Assembly: GCF_007556755.1 (NCBI RefSeq)
Contig: NZ_VJOO01000015.1
Span: 1 to 64,000 of the forward strand
DNA from: Tepidimonas fonticaldi
GTDB lineage: Bacteria > Pseudomonadota > Gammaproteobacteria > Burkholderiales > Burkholderiaceae_C
Reading direction: 5' to 3'
Length of the DNA: 64,000 nt
Positions 11,008-20,627 of the stretch are shown here, piece by piece; the stretch's first letter is position 1, and every line of letters starts with the position of its first letter. Under the pieces are notes generated by a model. That model made no database searches, was not told the DNA's origin, and was given only the letters and a program-made list of their open reading frames with translations. Made by a program: the position numbers and the translations under genes.

Positions 11008-13002
11008 ATGTCGTTTGCCCACGATTTCGACGCCCACAGCGCCTGGCGCCGCGAGCAGGCGCAGCGCTTGCGCACCCTGGCCGATGCGCTGGCGGCGCGC
11101 GATCTGCTCGACGCCGGGCTGCACGAGCGGCTGGAGCGCCTGCAGCGCCAGTTGCAGACGGACAAGGTGATGGTGGCCTTCGTCGCGGAGTTTTCGCGCG
11201 GCAAGTCGGAGCTCATCAACGCCGTGTTTTTTGCCGGCTACGGGCGCCGCATCATGCCCGCGAGCGCGGGGCGCACGACGATGTGCCCCACCGAGCTGGG
11301 CTACGACCCCGAACTGCCGCCTTGCCTGCGCCTGCTGCCCATCGAGACCCGGCTGCAGCCGCAGTCGCTGCTGGAGTGGCGCAGCGCCCCCGAGCGCTGG
11401 GAGCGCATCGACCTGGATGTGCAGGACCCGGAGCAGCTCGCGCGCGCCATCGAGAAGGTGGCCGAGGTGCAGCGCGTGCCGGTCGAGCAGGCCCGGGCGC
11501 TGGGCTTCTGGCACGACGACAGCCCCGAGGACAACCCGCTGCCCGGGGCCGATGGGCTGGTGGAGGTGCCGCGCTGGCGCCATGCGCTCATCAACATGGC
11601 GCATCCGCTGCTCAAGCAGGGGCTGGTGGTGCTGGACACGCCCGGGCTCAACGCCATCGGCGCGGAGCCCGAGCTGACGGTGGGCCTGTTGCCGCTGGCG
11701 CAGGCGGTGGTGTTCGTGCTGGCGGCCGATGCGGGGGTGAGCAAGTCGGATCTGGCGATGTGGCGCGAGCATCTGGCGCCTGCGGCCGAGGGCGTGGACG
11801 CCCGGCTGGTGGTGCTCAACAAGATCGACGTGTTGTGGGACGGTCTGAGCACGCCAGCCGAGATCGACGCCCAGATCGAACGCCAGCGCGCCACGACGGC
11901 ACAGGTGTTGGGCGTGGAGCCGGCGCAGGTGATCGCGGTATCGGCGCAGAAAGGCCTGGTGGCCAAGGTGCGCGGGGACGCAGCGCTGCTGGCCGACAGC
12001 CGCCTGCCCGATCTGGAGCAGGCGCTGACCGATGCCGTGCTGCAACGCCGGCGCGACGACCTGGGCGGCCGGGTGGACGCGGCCTTGGCCGCCGTGGTGG
12101 CGGAGATCGAGCAACGCTGGCGGCTGCGCGAGCGCGAATGGCAGGACCAGATCGACGAGCTGGACGGGCTGCGCGGCAAGAACACGGCGGTGATCGCCCA
12201 GATGCGCCGCCGCATCGAGCAGGAGCAGCGCGACTTCGACGCCGGTGGCATGCGCATCCAGGCGCTGCGCAGCGTGCACCTGAAGCTGCTGCGCGAGCTG
12301 TTTGGTTTGCTGGGCAGCCAGTCGCTGCAAGCCGGGGTGGCGTCGCTGGCCGCGGCGTTGCGCCAGCCGGGGGTCAAGCTGGGCATCCGGCGCACCTACA
12401 CGGACGCTTTTGCCCGCCTGCACGCCACGCTGGACGAGGCGCGGCGCAAGGCGGACGAGGTGCAGGCCATGCTGCAGGCGTCGTTCCGCAGCCTGAACGC
12501 CGAGTATGGCTTTGCCCTGCAACTGCCCGGCGGGCTGGATCTGTCGCCCTTTGCGGCCGAGCTGCGCGACATCGAACGCAGCCACCTGCAGTACCTGGGG
12601 CTGACGAATGTGCTGCGGCTGGCCCAGGCGGAGTATGCGGACCGGCTGGCCAAGGCCGTCGTGGGGCGGCTGAAGGCGGTGTTCGATGCCGCGAGCGCCG
12701 AGGTGGAATCGTGGAACAAGGCGGCCGCGGCGCAGCTCGACGCGCAGTTGCGCGAACGGCGGCGCCATTTTGCCCGCCGGCTGGAGGCCGTGCACCGCAT
12801 CGAAGCGGCGGCGGGCGGGCTGGACGAGCGCCTGGCCGAGCTGCAGGCCCAGCGCGAGGGCGCGGCGCGGGATGTGGAGGCGTTGCGGCGGTTGCTGGAC
12901 CGCCCCGACCGTCCGAACCGCCCCGATAGTCCCGATAGCCCCGATAGCTCCCCCCAGTCGGCCCCTGAGCCCGCTGCCCCCGGACATTCCGATCAGCCAT
13001 GA
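11008..13002 (+). CDS. Bacterial dynamin-like GTPase
   Basis: A 664-residue dynamin-superfamily GTPase. The P-loop AEFSRGKSELIN is at residues 60-71, with Ala60 where most relatives have Gly. G3 is LDTPGLNAIG, G4 is VLNKIDVLWD, and a long helical, coiled-coil-rich stalk follows. The last 25 residues are a Pro/Asp/Ser low-complexity tail encoded by short cccgatag repeats. No transmembrane segment is obvious. Bacterial dynamins act in membrane fission, fusion or stress protection; the role of this one is not known. The stop overlaps the mutY start (ATGA), an unusual coupling of a membrane GTPase with a DNA glycosylase that is nonetheless common in this family of bacteria. Confidence 0.85.
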   Translation: MSFAHDFDAHSAWRREQAQRLRTLADALAARDLLDAGLHERLERLQRQLQTDKVMVAFVAEFSRGKSELINAVFFAGYGRRIMPASAGRTTMCPTELGYDPELPPCLRLLPIETRLQPQSLLEWRSAPERWERIDLDVQDPEQLARAIEKVAEVQRVPVEQARALGFWHDDSPEDNPLPGADGLVEVPRWRHALINMAHPLLKQGLVVLDTPGLNAIGAEPELTVGLLPLAQAVVFVLAADAGVSKSDLAMWREHLAPAAEGVDARLVVLNKIDVLWDGLSTPAEIDAQIERQRATTAQVLGVEPAQVIAVSAQKGLVAKVRGDAALLADSRLPDLEQALTDAVLQRRRDDLGGRVDAALAAVVAEIEQRWRLREREWQDQIDELDGLRGKNTAVIAQMRRRIEQEQRDFDAGGMRIQALRSVHLKLLRELFGLLGSQSLQAGVASLAAALRQPGVKLGIRRTYTDAFARLHATLDEARRKADEVQAMLQASFRSLNAEYGFALQLPGGLDLSPFAAELRDIERSHLQYLGLTNVLRLAQAEYADRLAKAVVGRLKAVFDAASAEVESWNKAAAAQLDAQLRERRRHFARRLEAVHRIEAAAGGLDERLAELQAQREGAARDVEALRRLLDRPDRPNRPDSPDSPDSSPQSAPEPAAPGHSDQP

Positions 13003-14126
13003 ACACGGGGGTGGCCGACATCCCCGCGGCGGTGCGGGCGGAGTTTTTTGCGCGGGTGGTCGCATGGCAACGGGCGCATGGCCGGCACGACCTGCCCTGG
13101 CAGGGCACGCGCGACCCGTACCGGGTCTGGCTGTCCGAGATCATGCTGCAGCAGACGCAAGTGCGCACCGTGCTCGGTTACTACGCGCGGTTTTTGCAGC
13201 GTTTTCCCACCGTGCAGGCGTTGGCCGATGCCTCGTTGGACGAGGTGCTGGCCCTGTGGAGCGGGCTGGGCTACTACAGCCGGGCGCGCCATCTGCATGC
13301 CTGCGCGCGGGTGGTGGTCGCGCAGTATGGTGGGCGCTTCCCCGCCGGCGCCGAGGCCTTGGCGACCTTGCCCGGCATAGGTGCTTCGACCGCCGCGGCG
13401 ATTGCGGCGTTTTGCTTTGGTGAACGCCGCTCCATCCTGGATGGCAATGTGCGGCGGGTGTTGTCCCGGGTGCTGGCCGATGCCGGCGACCCGGCCCGCG
13501 CGGCCGCGCAACGGGGCCTGTGGGCCGCGGCCCAGGCGCTGGTGCCGCCGGAGGCCGCGCCGGACGACATGGCCGCCTACACCCAGGGGCTGATGGACCT
13601 GGGCGCGACCGTCTGCACCCGCAGCCGGCCGCGGTGTGACGCCTGCCCCGTGGCCGCGCTGTGCGCGGGCCGGGCCAGCGGCGACCCCACCGCCTGGCCG
13701 CGCCGCGCGCCGCGGGCGGCCCGGCGCACCGAGGCCTGGTGCCTGCCGCTGTACCAGCGGGCGGACGGGGCCTGGTGGCTGCAGCGCCGCCCTCCACGCG
13801 GCATCTGGGCAGGGCTGTGGGCGCCGCCCGTGCTGGCCGCGGCGGAGGGGCTTGCCAGCTGGCTGCAGGACCATCCCGGCGTGCGGGCGGACTGGCCCGC
13901 GGCGTTTACGCACGCCCTGACGCACCGGGATCTGCGGTTGCAGCCGGTGGTGTGCCGCCTGCCGGGCGGGTCCGACGCCAGCACCGCGCCCTCGGCCCCG
14001 GGGGTGGAGCCCGATCAGGGCGCCTGGTGCCCGCCGTCCGAGGCGTTGGCGCTCGGGCTGCCGGCGCCGGTGCGCGTCTGGCTCCAAAACTTGGCGTCGG
14101 ACAGCCGAATATCCAGCTCCCGGTGA
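12999..14126 (+). CDS. mutY: Adenine DNA glycosylase MutY
   Basis: A 375-residue glycosylase that removes adenine mispaired with 8-oxoguanine. The catalytic Glu lies in [13 protein letters not shown]. The helix-hairpin-helix is [12 protein letters not shown] and the catalytic Asp is in [10 protein letters not shown]. The [4Fe-4S] cysteines follow the pattern C-x6-C-x2-C-x5-C ([17 protein letters not shown]). A NUDIX-like C-terminal domain follows ([15 protein letters not shown]). The last 112 bases are antisense to the end of rapZ. It is translationally coupled to the GTPase gene. Confidence 0.95.
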   Translation: MNTGVADIPAAVRAEFFARVVAWQRAHGRHDLPWQGTRDPYRVWLSEIMLQQTQVRTVLGYYARFLQRFPTVQALADASLDEVLALWSGLGYYSRARHLHACARVVVAQYGGRFPAGAEALATLPGIGASTAAAIAAFCFGERRSILDGNVRRVLSRVLADAGDPARAAAQRGLWAAAQALVPPEAAPDDMAAYTQGLMDLGATVCTRSRPRCDACPVAALCAGRASGDPTAWPRRAPRAARRTEAWCLPLYQRADGAWWLQRRPPRGIWAGLWAPPVLAAAEGLASWLQDHPGVRADWPAAFTHALTHRDLRLQPVVCRLPGGSDASTAPSAPGVEPDQGAWCPPSEALALGLPAPVRVWLQNLASDSRISSSR

Positions 14127-14974
14127 CGGCGCTGCACCGACCAGGTCGCGGCGAAGTGGGCGGCCAGCCGCTCCACCAGATAGACCGAGCGGTGCTGGCC
14201 ACCGGTGCAGCCGATGGCGACCGTGACATAGCTGCGGTGGTCGCGCACCATCCCGGGCAGCCAGTGTTCCAGAAAGGCGGTGATCTGCGCCTGCATGGCG
14301 GCGACGTCGGGCTCGGCGTCCAGATAGGCGGCCACCGGGGCGTCCAGCCCCGTCAGCGGGCGCAGTGCCGGTTCGTAATGCGGGTTGGGCAGCATGCGCA
14401 CATCGAACACATAGTCCGCGTCCATGGGGATGCCACGCTTGAACGCGAACGACTCGAACACCAGGGACAAGGGGGCAGGCGCGCGCAGCAGCAGGGCCTT
14501 GACCTCGGTGCGCAACTGGGCGGCCTTGAGCTGGCTCGTGTCGATCACCAGCGCCTCCTCGCGCAGCGCGGCGAGCAGCTCTCGCTCCAGCGCCAGGGCA
14601 TCGACCAGGGCGCGGCGCTGGTCGGTGCTGCCGCGCACGGACAGCGGGTGCATGCGCCGGGTTTCGGAGTAGCGGCGCACCAGCACGTCGTCCGTCGCGT
14701 CGAGGAACAGCACGGTCAATGCGACATCGCTCTGCCGCAGGGCCGCCAGCCGCTGCGGCAGGCCGGGCAGCGACGCCGCGCTGCGCACGTCGATCGCCAC
14801 CGCCACCCGGTCGACCTGGTGCTCCCGCTCGACATCGATGAACGCCTCCAGCAACTCGGGCGGCAGGTTGTCCACGCAGTAAAAGCCGGAGTCCTCCAGG
14901 GCATGCAAGGCGACCGACTTGCCCGAACCGGACATGCCGGTGATCAACACCACGTGCGGGGCGGCGGTCGTCAT
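14015..14974 (-). CDS. rapZ: RNase adapter / nucleotide-binding protein RapZ
   Basis: A 319-residue P-loop protein of the RapZ (YvcJ) family. In enterobacteria it binds GlmZ/GlmY sRNAs and steers RNase E to control glucosamine-6-phosphate synthase. Walker A is [10 protein letters not shown] near the N-terminus. [26 protein letters not shown] and the C-terminal [14 protein letters not shown] are family motifs. It is about 35 residues longer than typical. The extra C-terminal tail is encoded antisense to the last 112 bases of mutY and is low in complexity. The ATG overlaps the recN stop. Confidence 0.93.
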   Translation of the reverse strand: MTTAAPHVVLITGMSGSGKSVALHALEDSGFYCVDNLPPELLEAFIDVEREHQVDRVAVAIDVRSAASLPGLPQRLAALRQSDVALTVLFLDATDDVLVRRYSETRRMHPLSVRGSTDQRRALVDALALERELLAALREEALVIDTSQLKAAQLRTEVKALLLRAPAPLSLVFESFAFKRGIPMDADYVFDVRMLPNPHYEPALRPLTGLDAPVAAYLDAEPDVAAMQAQITAFLEHWLPGMVRDHRSYVTVAIGCTGGQHRSVYLVERLAAHFAATWSVQRRHRELDIRLSDAKFWSQTRTGAGSPSANASDGGHQAP

Positions 14975-16617
14975 GCCTGCAACAGCTCCCGGGCGTGGGC
15001 CCGCGACGTGTCGGAACCGTGGCCGCCGAGCATGCGCGCCAGCTCCTCGACGCGCGCCTCGCCCTCCAGGGGCGTGACCTGACTGACGGTGGCATCGCCC
15101 TGCCGTGCCTTGCTGACTTGCAGGTGGTGGTGTGCGCACGCGGCCACCTGGGGCAGGTGGGTCACGGCCAGCACCTGCCGGTCGGCGCCCAGCCGGCGCA
15201 TGAGCCGCCCCACCGTGTGGGCGACCGTGCCACCGATCCCGCTGTCCACCTCGTCGAAGATCAGCGTCGGGGCTTCGCCCAATTGGCTGGTCACGACGGC
15301 GATGGCCAGCGCGATGCGCGACAGCTCACCGCCGGAGGCCACCTTGCCCACCGGGCGCGGCGTGACCCCGGGGTGGCCTGCGACCAGAAAGTCGACACGC
15401 TCCAGCCCCGAGGCTTGCGGCTCGGGCAGCGGCTCCAGGCGGACTTCGAACCGGCCGCCGGCCATGCCCAGGCCTTGCATGGCCTCGGTGATGGCGGCGC
15501 TCAGCCGTTCGGCCGCGGGCTGGCGCTGGCGCGAGACGGCCTGCGCCTCGGCCAGAAAGGCCTGCCGCGCGCGCTCCGCCCGGGCGCGCAGGGCGTCCAG
15601 ATCGGCGGCTTCGTCCAGTGCCCGCAGCCGCGCCTGCCAGTCCTGCCAGCGTTGCGGCAATTCCTGCGGCGGGCAGCGGTGGCGGCGCGCCAGTGCCATC
15701 CAGCGCGACAGGCGCTCGTCCAGGGCCGCCAGCGCGGCCGGGTCCAGCTCGGTGCGGTGGGCGTGGTGTTGCAGGTCGTGGCAGGCGTCGTCGATCTGCG
15801 CCAGAGCCTGCTGCAGCACATCGGCGATGGCGCCATAGCGCGGCTCGATGTGCTGTTGGTCCCGCAGCGCGTGGATGGCCTGCCCGATCAGCCGCGAGGC
15901 GTTGACGTCATCGCCGTCCAGCGCATCGAGGGCGGCCTGCGCGGCGTCGATCAGCGTTTGCGCGTGCGCCAGCCGCGTGTGCTGGCGGTTGAGGTCGTCC
16001 CATTCGTCCGCGCCGGGGGCCAGGCGGCCGACCTCGTCCACCTGCCATTGCAGGCGCTCGCGTTCCACCTCGCGGGTAGCCTGGGTGGTCTCGGCCGACT
16101 CCAGCGCGGCGACGGCCGCGCGCCACGCCGCCCATGCGGCGCGCAGCGCCGATGTGTCCAGCCGGGCGTAGCGGTCGAGCAGATCGCGCACGGCGTCGGG
16201 GCGGGTCAGGCTTTGCCAGGCATGCTGGCCGTGGATGTCCACCAGGTGCTCGCCCAAGGCCCGCAACTGCGCCGCGGTGGCCGGGCTGCCGTTGATCCAG
16301 CCCCGGCTGCGGCCCTGCGCATCGACCGTGCGGCGCAGCAGCACGGGCTCGCCCGGCACGGCGTCGAACCCCTGTTCCGCCAACCAGTCTGCGGCGGCGG
16401 GCGGGGCGTCGAATTCGCCGGCCACCTCGGCGCGGCTGGCCCCCTCGCGCACCACCTGGGCCTCGGCCCGGCCCCCCAGCAGCAGTTGCAGGGCGTCGAT
16501 CAGGATGGACTTGCCCGCCCCGGTCTCGCCGGTGAGGGCGGTGAAGCCGGGCCCCAGCTCCACCTCCAGGGCGCGGACGATGACGAAGTCGCGAACCGCC
16601 AGCCGCAGCCAGCTCAT
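14971..16617 (-). CDS. recN: DNA repair protein RecN
   Basis: A 548-residue SMC-like ATPase for double-strand break repair. Walker A is [14 protein letters not shown]. Long alpha-helical arms occupy the centre. The signature [16 protein letters not shown] and Walker [14 protein letters not shown] lie at the C-terminus, with the [10 protein letters not shown]-loop. It is translationally coupled on both sides, from nadK upstream and to rapZ downstream (each an ATGA overlap). nadK-recN adjacency is conserved across proteobacteria. Full length. Confidence 0.96.
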   Translation of the reverse strand: MSWLRLAVRDFVIVRALEVELGPGFTALTGETGAGKSILIDALQLLLGGRAEAQVVREGASRAEVAGEFDAPPAAADWLAEQGFDAVPGEPVLLRRTVDAQGRSRGWINGSPATAAQLRALGEHLVDIHGQHAWQSLTRPDAVRDLLDRYARLDTSALRAAWAAWRAAVAALESAETTQATREVERERLQWQVDEVGRLAPGADEWDDLNRQHTRLAHAQTLIDAAQAALDALDGDDVNASRLIGQAIHALRDQQHIEPRYGAIADVLQQALAQIDDACHDLQHHAHRTELDPAALAALDERLSRWMALARRHRCPPQELPQRWQDWQARLRALDEAADLDALRARAERARQAFLAEAQAVSRQRQPAAERLSAAITEAMQGLGMAGGRFEVRLEPLPEPQASGLERVDFLVAGHPGVTPRPVGKVASGGELSRIALAIAVVTSQLGEAPTLIFDEVDSGIGGTVAHTVGRLMRRLGADRQVLAVTHLPQVAACAHHHLQVSKARQGDATVSQVTPLEGEARVEELARMLGGHGSDTSRAHARELLQA

Positions 16618-17552
16618 GCCACCACCCCTTCGTTCCAGTGCAGCTTGCGCCGCAGGGTGTCGAAATAGCTCCAGCCCACCGGGTGCAGCAGCCGCAGCGT
16701 GTGGGCCGAGCGGCGCACCGCGATCCGGTCGCCCGGCAGCAGGCTGGTGAAGGTCTGCATGTCGAAGTGGGCGCTCGGCTCGCGTCCGGCCACGACCTCG
16801 ATGGCGATCTCGCCGTCGCTGGGCAGCACGATGGGGCGGTTGGATAGCGTGTGGGGGGCGATCGGCACCATGACCCATCCGGCGATGGCCGGGTGGATGA
16901 GCGGCCCGCCCGCCGACAGGGCATAGGCGGTGGAGCCCGTGGGCGAGGCGATGATCAGCCCGTCGGCGCGCTGGTTGGCGACGAAGTGCCCATCCACCTC
17001 CACGCGCAGCTCCACCATGCTGGGGGCGCCGCCCCGGTTGACCACCACGTCGTTCATGGCGATGGTCTGAAACACGCAATCGCCATCGCGCCAGACGCCG
17101 GCCTGCATCAGGGCGCGGTGCTCTTCCTCGTAGGCGCCGCGCAGCATCGGGCGCAAAATGTCGGCAAAGCGGTCGAACGGGATGTCGGTGATGAAGCCCA
17201 GGCGCCCCTGGTTGATGCCGATGAGCGGCACGCCGCACGGCCCGAGCTGGCGACCGATGCCCAGCATCGTGCCGTCGCCGCCGACCACCAGGGCCAGGTC
17301 GCAGTGGGCGCCGATGCCGGCGACGTCCAGCGTCCCGTCGCCCAGCGGCCCCATGTGGTGCGCCGTCTCGCGTTCCAGCGTCACTTCGCAGCCCTGCTCG
17401 TGCAGAAAGTGCACGACCCGCTCGAGCGCGTCGCGGCTGCCGCTCGCGTGGTATTTGCCCACCAGCGCCACCCGCCGAAACCGCAGCGGAAGGTCGCGCT
17501 CGGCATGCGGCGCGGGCGACGGGGGCAGCACGGGGGGCCGATTCATGCTCAA
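16614..17552 (-). CDS. nadK: NAD kinase
   Basis: A 312-residue ATP-NAD kinase that makes [19 protein letters not shown] holds the GGDGT motif, followed by [10 protein letters not shown], the [10 protein letters not shown] motif and the [17 protein letters not shown] signature. It is divergent from hrcA across 30 bases and coupled to recN. The N-terminal 20 residues are Pro-rich, and the start could also be the Met two codons further in. Confidence 0.96.
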   Translation of the reverse strand: MSMNRPPVLPPSPAPHAERDLPLRFRRVALVGKYHASGSRDALERVVHFLHEQGCEVTLERETAHHMGPLGDGTLDVAGIGAHCDLALVVGGDGTMLGIGRQLGPCGVPLIGINQGRLGFITDIPFDRFADILRPMLRGAYEEEHRALMQAGVWRDGDCVFQTIAMNDVVVNRGGAPSMVELRVEVDGHFVANQRADGLIIASPTGSTAYALSAGGPLIHPAIAGWVMVPIAPHTLSNRPIVLPSDGEIAIEVVAGREPSAHFDMQTFTSLLPGDRIAVRRSAHTLRLLHPVGWSYFDTLRRKLHWNEGVVA

Positions 17553-17582
17553 ATTACAACATGGCTTTCTGACGGTGGGATG

Positions 17583-18605
17583 ATGTTAGACGAACGTTCC
17601 AGATTGCTGCTCAAGGCGTTGGTCGAGCGCTACATAGCCGACGGCCAGCCGGTGGGCTCGCGCACGCTGTCCAAGGCGGCCGGGCTGGATCTGTCGCCGG
17701 CCACCATCCGCAACGTGATGAGCGACCTGGAGGACCTGGGTCTGGTGGCCAGTCCGCACACCTCGGCCGGGCGCATCCCCACGCCGCGCGGGTATCGCTA
17801 CTTCGTGGACACGATGCTGACCGTACGGCGCGGCGAGCTGTCCGCCATCGACGCCCTGCCGACACCGGCGCTGGCGGCCGATCAGCCCCGGCAGGTGCTC
17901 AGCCAGGCCGCGCAATTGTTGTCGCAGCTCTCGCACTTCGTGGGGGTGGTGCAGGTGCCGCGCCGGCCGGTGGTGTTTCGGCACATCGAGTTCCTGCGGC
18001 TGTCGGAGCGGCGGGTCCTGGTCATTCTGGTGTCGCCAGACGGGGATGTGCAAAACCGCATCCTGCATCCGCACAACGAGTTCACGCAGGACCAGTTGCA
18101 GTCAGCGGCCAACTTTCTGAATGCCCACTACGCGGGACTGACCTTGGACGCGGTGCGCGAGCGCTTGCGCCACGAGGTGGATGCCCTGCGCGGCGAGATC
18201 GCGGGCCTGATGGTCAAGGCCGTCGAAGCCGGCAGCGAGGCGGCCGAGGCCGACGAAGTGGTCATCGCCGGCGAGCGCAACCTGCTGGCGGTAGACGACT
18301 TTGCCCGCGACATGGGCAACCTGCGCAAGCTGTTCGATCTGTTCGAGCAAAAAACCCAGGTGATGCGCCTGCTCGACATCTCCAGTCAGGCCGACGGCGT
18401 GCGGATTTTCATCGGCGGCGACAGCCAGGTGGTGCCGTACGAGGAGTTGTCCGTGGTCAGCGCGCCGTACGAGGTGGACGGCCAGGTGGTGGGTACGCTG
18501 GGCGTCATCGGCCCGCAGCGCATGCCCTACGACCGCATGATCCAGATCGTCGACATCACGGCCAAGCTGGTGGGCAACGCCCTGAGCCAGACCCGGCCGG
18601 AGTGA
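17583..18605 (+). CDS. hrcA: Heat-inducible transcription repressor HrcA
   Basis: A 340-residue repressor of class I heat-shock genes (groESL, dnaK) that binds the CIRCE element and is stabilised by GroEL. The N-terminal winged helix includes [10 protein letters not shown] and [40 protein letters not shown] is the family signature. The second ATG at 17583 is preferred because the GGTGG element then has better spacing; an ATG at 17580 is also in frame. No CIRCE inverted repeat is visible upstream, so there is no sign of autoregulation here. Confidence 0.95.
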   Translation: MLDERSRLLLKALVERYIADGQPVGSRTLSKAAGLDLSPATIRNVMSDLEDLGLVASPHTSAGRIPTPRGYRYFVDTMLTVRRGELSAIDALPTPALAADQPRQVLSQAAQLLSQLSHFVGVVQVPRRPVVFRHIEFLRLSERRVLVILVSPDGDVQNRILHPHNEFTQDQLQSAANFLNAHYAGLTLDAVRERLRHEVDALRGEIAGLMVKAVEAGSEAAEADEVVIAGERNLLAVDDFARDMGNLRKLFDLFEQKTQVMRLLDISSQADGVRIFIGGDSQVVPYEELSVVSAPYEVDGQVVGTLGVIGPQRMPYDRMIQIVDITAKLVGNALSQTRPE

Positions 18606-18615
18606 AGGGGACCGC

Positions 18616-18621
18616 TACAAT
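18616..18621 (+). promoter_or_regulatory. -10-like TACAAT before the tRNA(CAT) gene
   Basis: TACAAT lies 12 bases before the first tRNA base, a fitting position for a tRNA promoter. The -35 region is GC rich and unconvincing. Confidence 0.4.
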
Positions 18622-18633
18622 CCCGCGCTGGCT

Positions 18634-18710
<77 letters not shown>

Positions 18711-18757
18711 AGCCGCCGAAAATTCGCGACGGCAGCCGAAAGGGCCAAAAATTTGTG

Positions 18758-18763
18758 TATACT
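18758..18763 (+). promoter_or_regulatory. -10-like TATACT before tRNA-Arg
   Basis: TATACT in an AT-rich island (aatttgtgtatactttc) ends 14 bases before tRNA-Arg. It suggests an independent promoter for this gene. No clear -35 is seen at the expected distance. Confidence 0.45.
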
Positions 18764-18777
18764 TTCGGCTTCAGCAA

Positions 18778-18854
18778 GCGGCTGTAGCTCAGTTGGATAG
18801 AGTACTTGGCTACGAACCAAGGGGTCGTGGGTTCGAATCCTGCCAGCCGCGCCA
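18778..18854 (+). tRNA. tRNA-Arg (anticodon ACG)
   Basis: A 77-base cloverleaf with encoded CCA (18852-18854). The acceptor stem GCGGCTG pairs with CAGCCGC. The anticodon loop CTACGAA gives ACG, read with inosine at the wobble position. The T-arm is GGGTTCGAATCC. A strong intrinsic terminator follows directly. Confidence 0.95.
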
Positions 18855-18861
18855 TACACCA

Positions 18862-18890
18862 AAGGCCAGTCCCAGCGACTGGCCTTTTTT
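18862..18890 (+). terminator. Intrinsic terminator after tRNA-Arg
   Basis: A perfect GGCCAGTC/GACTGGCC stem with a five-base loop is followed by six T residues. It lies eight bases after the tRNA-Arg CCA and is the clearest rho-independent terminator in the window. It insulates the tRNA genes from the ABC transporter genes. Confidence 0.9.
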
Positions 18891-18912
18891 CTGTCTGAGC
18901 CCTGGACATCGC

Positions 18913-19692
18913 ATGCCCGATCCGGCCGACATCGAACTGCTGGACCTGACCGCCGGCTACGAGCGCCATCCGGCCGTGCACCATGTCAGCCTGCGCTGGC
19001 GGCGTGGCGAGCTGGCCGCGGTCGTCGGTCCCAACGGGGCCGGCAAATCCACCCTGCTCAAGTGCGTGGCCGGGCGGCTGCGCCCCATGCACGGCGAGGT
19101 GCGGGGGCTGTGCCCGAGCGGGGTGGCGTACCTGCCGCAGATCAGCGAGGTGGATCGGTCTTTCCCCGTCACCGTGGCGGAATTGGTCGCGATGGGCCTG
19201 TGGCACGAGCTGGGCCCGTTGGGTCGGCCCTCGCGTGCGCAGCGCGAGCGGGTACAGACGGCCATCGCGGCGGTGGGCTTGCAGGGCTTCGAGTCGCGCA
19301 CGCTCGACACCCTGTCGGGCGGGCAGTTTCAGCGGGCGCTGTTTGCCCGCCTGATGCTGCAGGACGCCCCGGTCGTGCTGCTGGACGAGCCCTTCACTGG
19401 CGTCGATGCCCGTACGCTCGAGGACTTGGTGTGCGTGCTGCGGCGCTGGCACGAGGAGGGGCGCACCGTGGTGGCCGTGCTGCACGATCTGGAGCTGGTG
19501 CGGGCGGTTTTCCCGACGGCGACGCTGCTGGCACGCGAGCTGGTCGCCCATGGCCCGACCGCGCAGGTGCTGACCGACGCCCATCTGTTGCGCGCCCGCC
19601 GGCTGCAGGAGGCCTTCGACGAACGGGCCGAGCTGTGCGACATCGACGAGGCGGCCACAGCCGGGGAGGCACCGCATGGGCACCGGCATTGA
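18913..19692 (+). CDS. Metal-type (Zn/Mn) ABC transporter ATP-binding protein
   Basis: A 259-residue ABC ATPase. Walker A is GPNGAGKSTLLK, the signature is LSGGQFQRALFARLM, and Walker B is VVLLDEPFTGVD with H-loop VLHDLE. The pattern matches the ZnuC/MntA-type family for divalent metal uptake. The C-terminus ends in a His-rich HGHRH, which could bind metal. It overlaps the permease gene by 17 bases. No periplasmic metal-binding protein gene is adjacent, so that component must be elsewhere. The metal is not assignable from sequence alone. Confidence 0.85.
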   Translation: MPDPADIELLDLTAGYERHPAVHHVSLRWRRGELAAVVGPNGAGKSTLLKCVAGRLRPMHGEVRGLCPSGVAYLPQISEVDRSFPVTVAELVAMGLWHELGPLGRPSRAQRERVQTAIAAVGLQGFESRTLDTLSGGQFQRALFARLMLQDAPVVLLDEPFTGVDARTLEDLVCVLRRWHEEGRTVVAVLHDLELVRAVFPTATLLARELVAHGPTAQVLTDAHLLRARRLQEAFDERAELCDIDEAATAGEAPHGHRH

Positions 19693-20566
19693 CGCGTTGC
19701 TGACGTGGCTGGGCACGGCCTCGGGGCTGGAGTTCGACTTCATGCGCCGTGCCGCGCTGGGCTGCCTGCTGCTGGCGCTCGGGTCGGCCCCGGTGGGCGT
19801 GTTTCTGATGTTGCGCCGTATGAGCCTGATGGGGGACTCGATGGCGCACGCCATCCTGCCCGGCGCGGCCATCGGGTATTGGTTGGCTGGCTTGTCGCTG
19901 CCCGCCATGACGCTGGGTGGGGTGCTGGGCGGCCTCGTCGTGGCGGCGGCGGCCGGGGTGGTCGCGCGGCACACGGTGATGCGCGAGGACGCCGCCCTGG
20001 CGGGGTTCTACCTCGTCTCACTTGCGCTGGGGGTGCTGATTCTTTCGGTGCGCGGCAGCCAGGTGGATTTGCTGCATGTGCTGTTCGGCTCGGTGCTGGC
20101 GCTGGAAGGGTCGGTGCTGACGCTGCTCGGCGCCGTGGCGCTCCTCACCGTCATGGGCTTGGCGCTGCTGTGGCGGCCCTTGGTGATGGAGTGCGTGGAT
20201 CCGGCATTTCTGCGTGGGATCAGCCCGTGGGGGGCCGTGGCGCACCACGGGTTTTTGGCGCTGGTGGTGATCAATCTGGTGGCGGCGTTCCACGCTCTGG
20301 GCACGCTGATGGCGGTGGGCATGATGGTGCTGCCGGCGGCCAGCGCGCGGTTCTGGTTTCGGCGCCTGCAGCCGATGCTGGTGGCGGCCGTGGCGACCGC
20401 GGCGGTGGGGTCCCTTTTGGGATTGTGGTGGTCGTATGTGACGGACTGGCCCACCAGCCCGGCCATCGTGTTGCTGCTGGGGGGGTGGTATGCGGTGTCG
20501 ATGCTGGTCGGCCGCTACGGCTGGTGGCGCCAGCGGCGGGTGCCGCACCGGCATCTCAAGGGGTAA
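19676..20566 (+). CDS. Metal-type ABC transporter permease (ABC-3 family)
   Basis: A 296-residue integral membrane protein of the ABC-3 (ZnuB/MntB) family with about eight hydrophobic helices. The cytoplasmic coupling segment LRRMSLMGDSMAHAILPGAAIGY is the hallmark of the family: MGDSxAHAxLPG. ALGTLMAVGMMVLPAASARF is the second conserved region. It is the partner of the ATPase encoded immediately upstream with a 17-base overlap. Together they import Zn, Mn or a similar metal. Confidence 0.88.
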   Translation: MGTGIDALLTWLGTASGLEFDFMRRAALGCLLLALGSAPVGVFLMLRRMSLMGDSMAHAILPGAAIGYWLAGLSLPAMTLGGVLGGLVVAAAAGVVARHTVMREDAALAGFYLVSLALGVLILSVRGSQVDLLHVLFGSVLALEGSVLTLLGAVALLTVMGLALLWRPLVMECVDPAFLRGISPWGAVAHHGFLALVVINLVAAFHALGTLMAVGMMVLPAASARFWFRRLQPMLVAAVATAAVGSLLGLWWSYVTDWPTSPAIVLLLGGWYAVSMLVGRYGWWRQRRVPHRHLKG

Positions 20567-20627
20567 ACCTGGGGTCAAGCGCGGCGTGTCACCGCCGCGT
20601 CGCGCGAAGCCGCTAAGCTAGCATCCC

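Noticed and set aside
12993-15095. A long minus-strand frame over mutY and rapZ
   Set aside because: It is antisense to mutY and out of frame with rapZ, both clear genes, and no family resemblance is visible.
17553-17582. A CIRCE element upstream of hrcA
   Set aside because: The TTAGCACTC/GAGTGCTAA arms were sought in the hrcA upstream region and not found.
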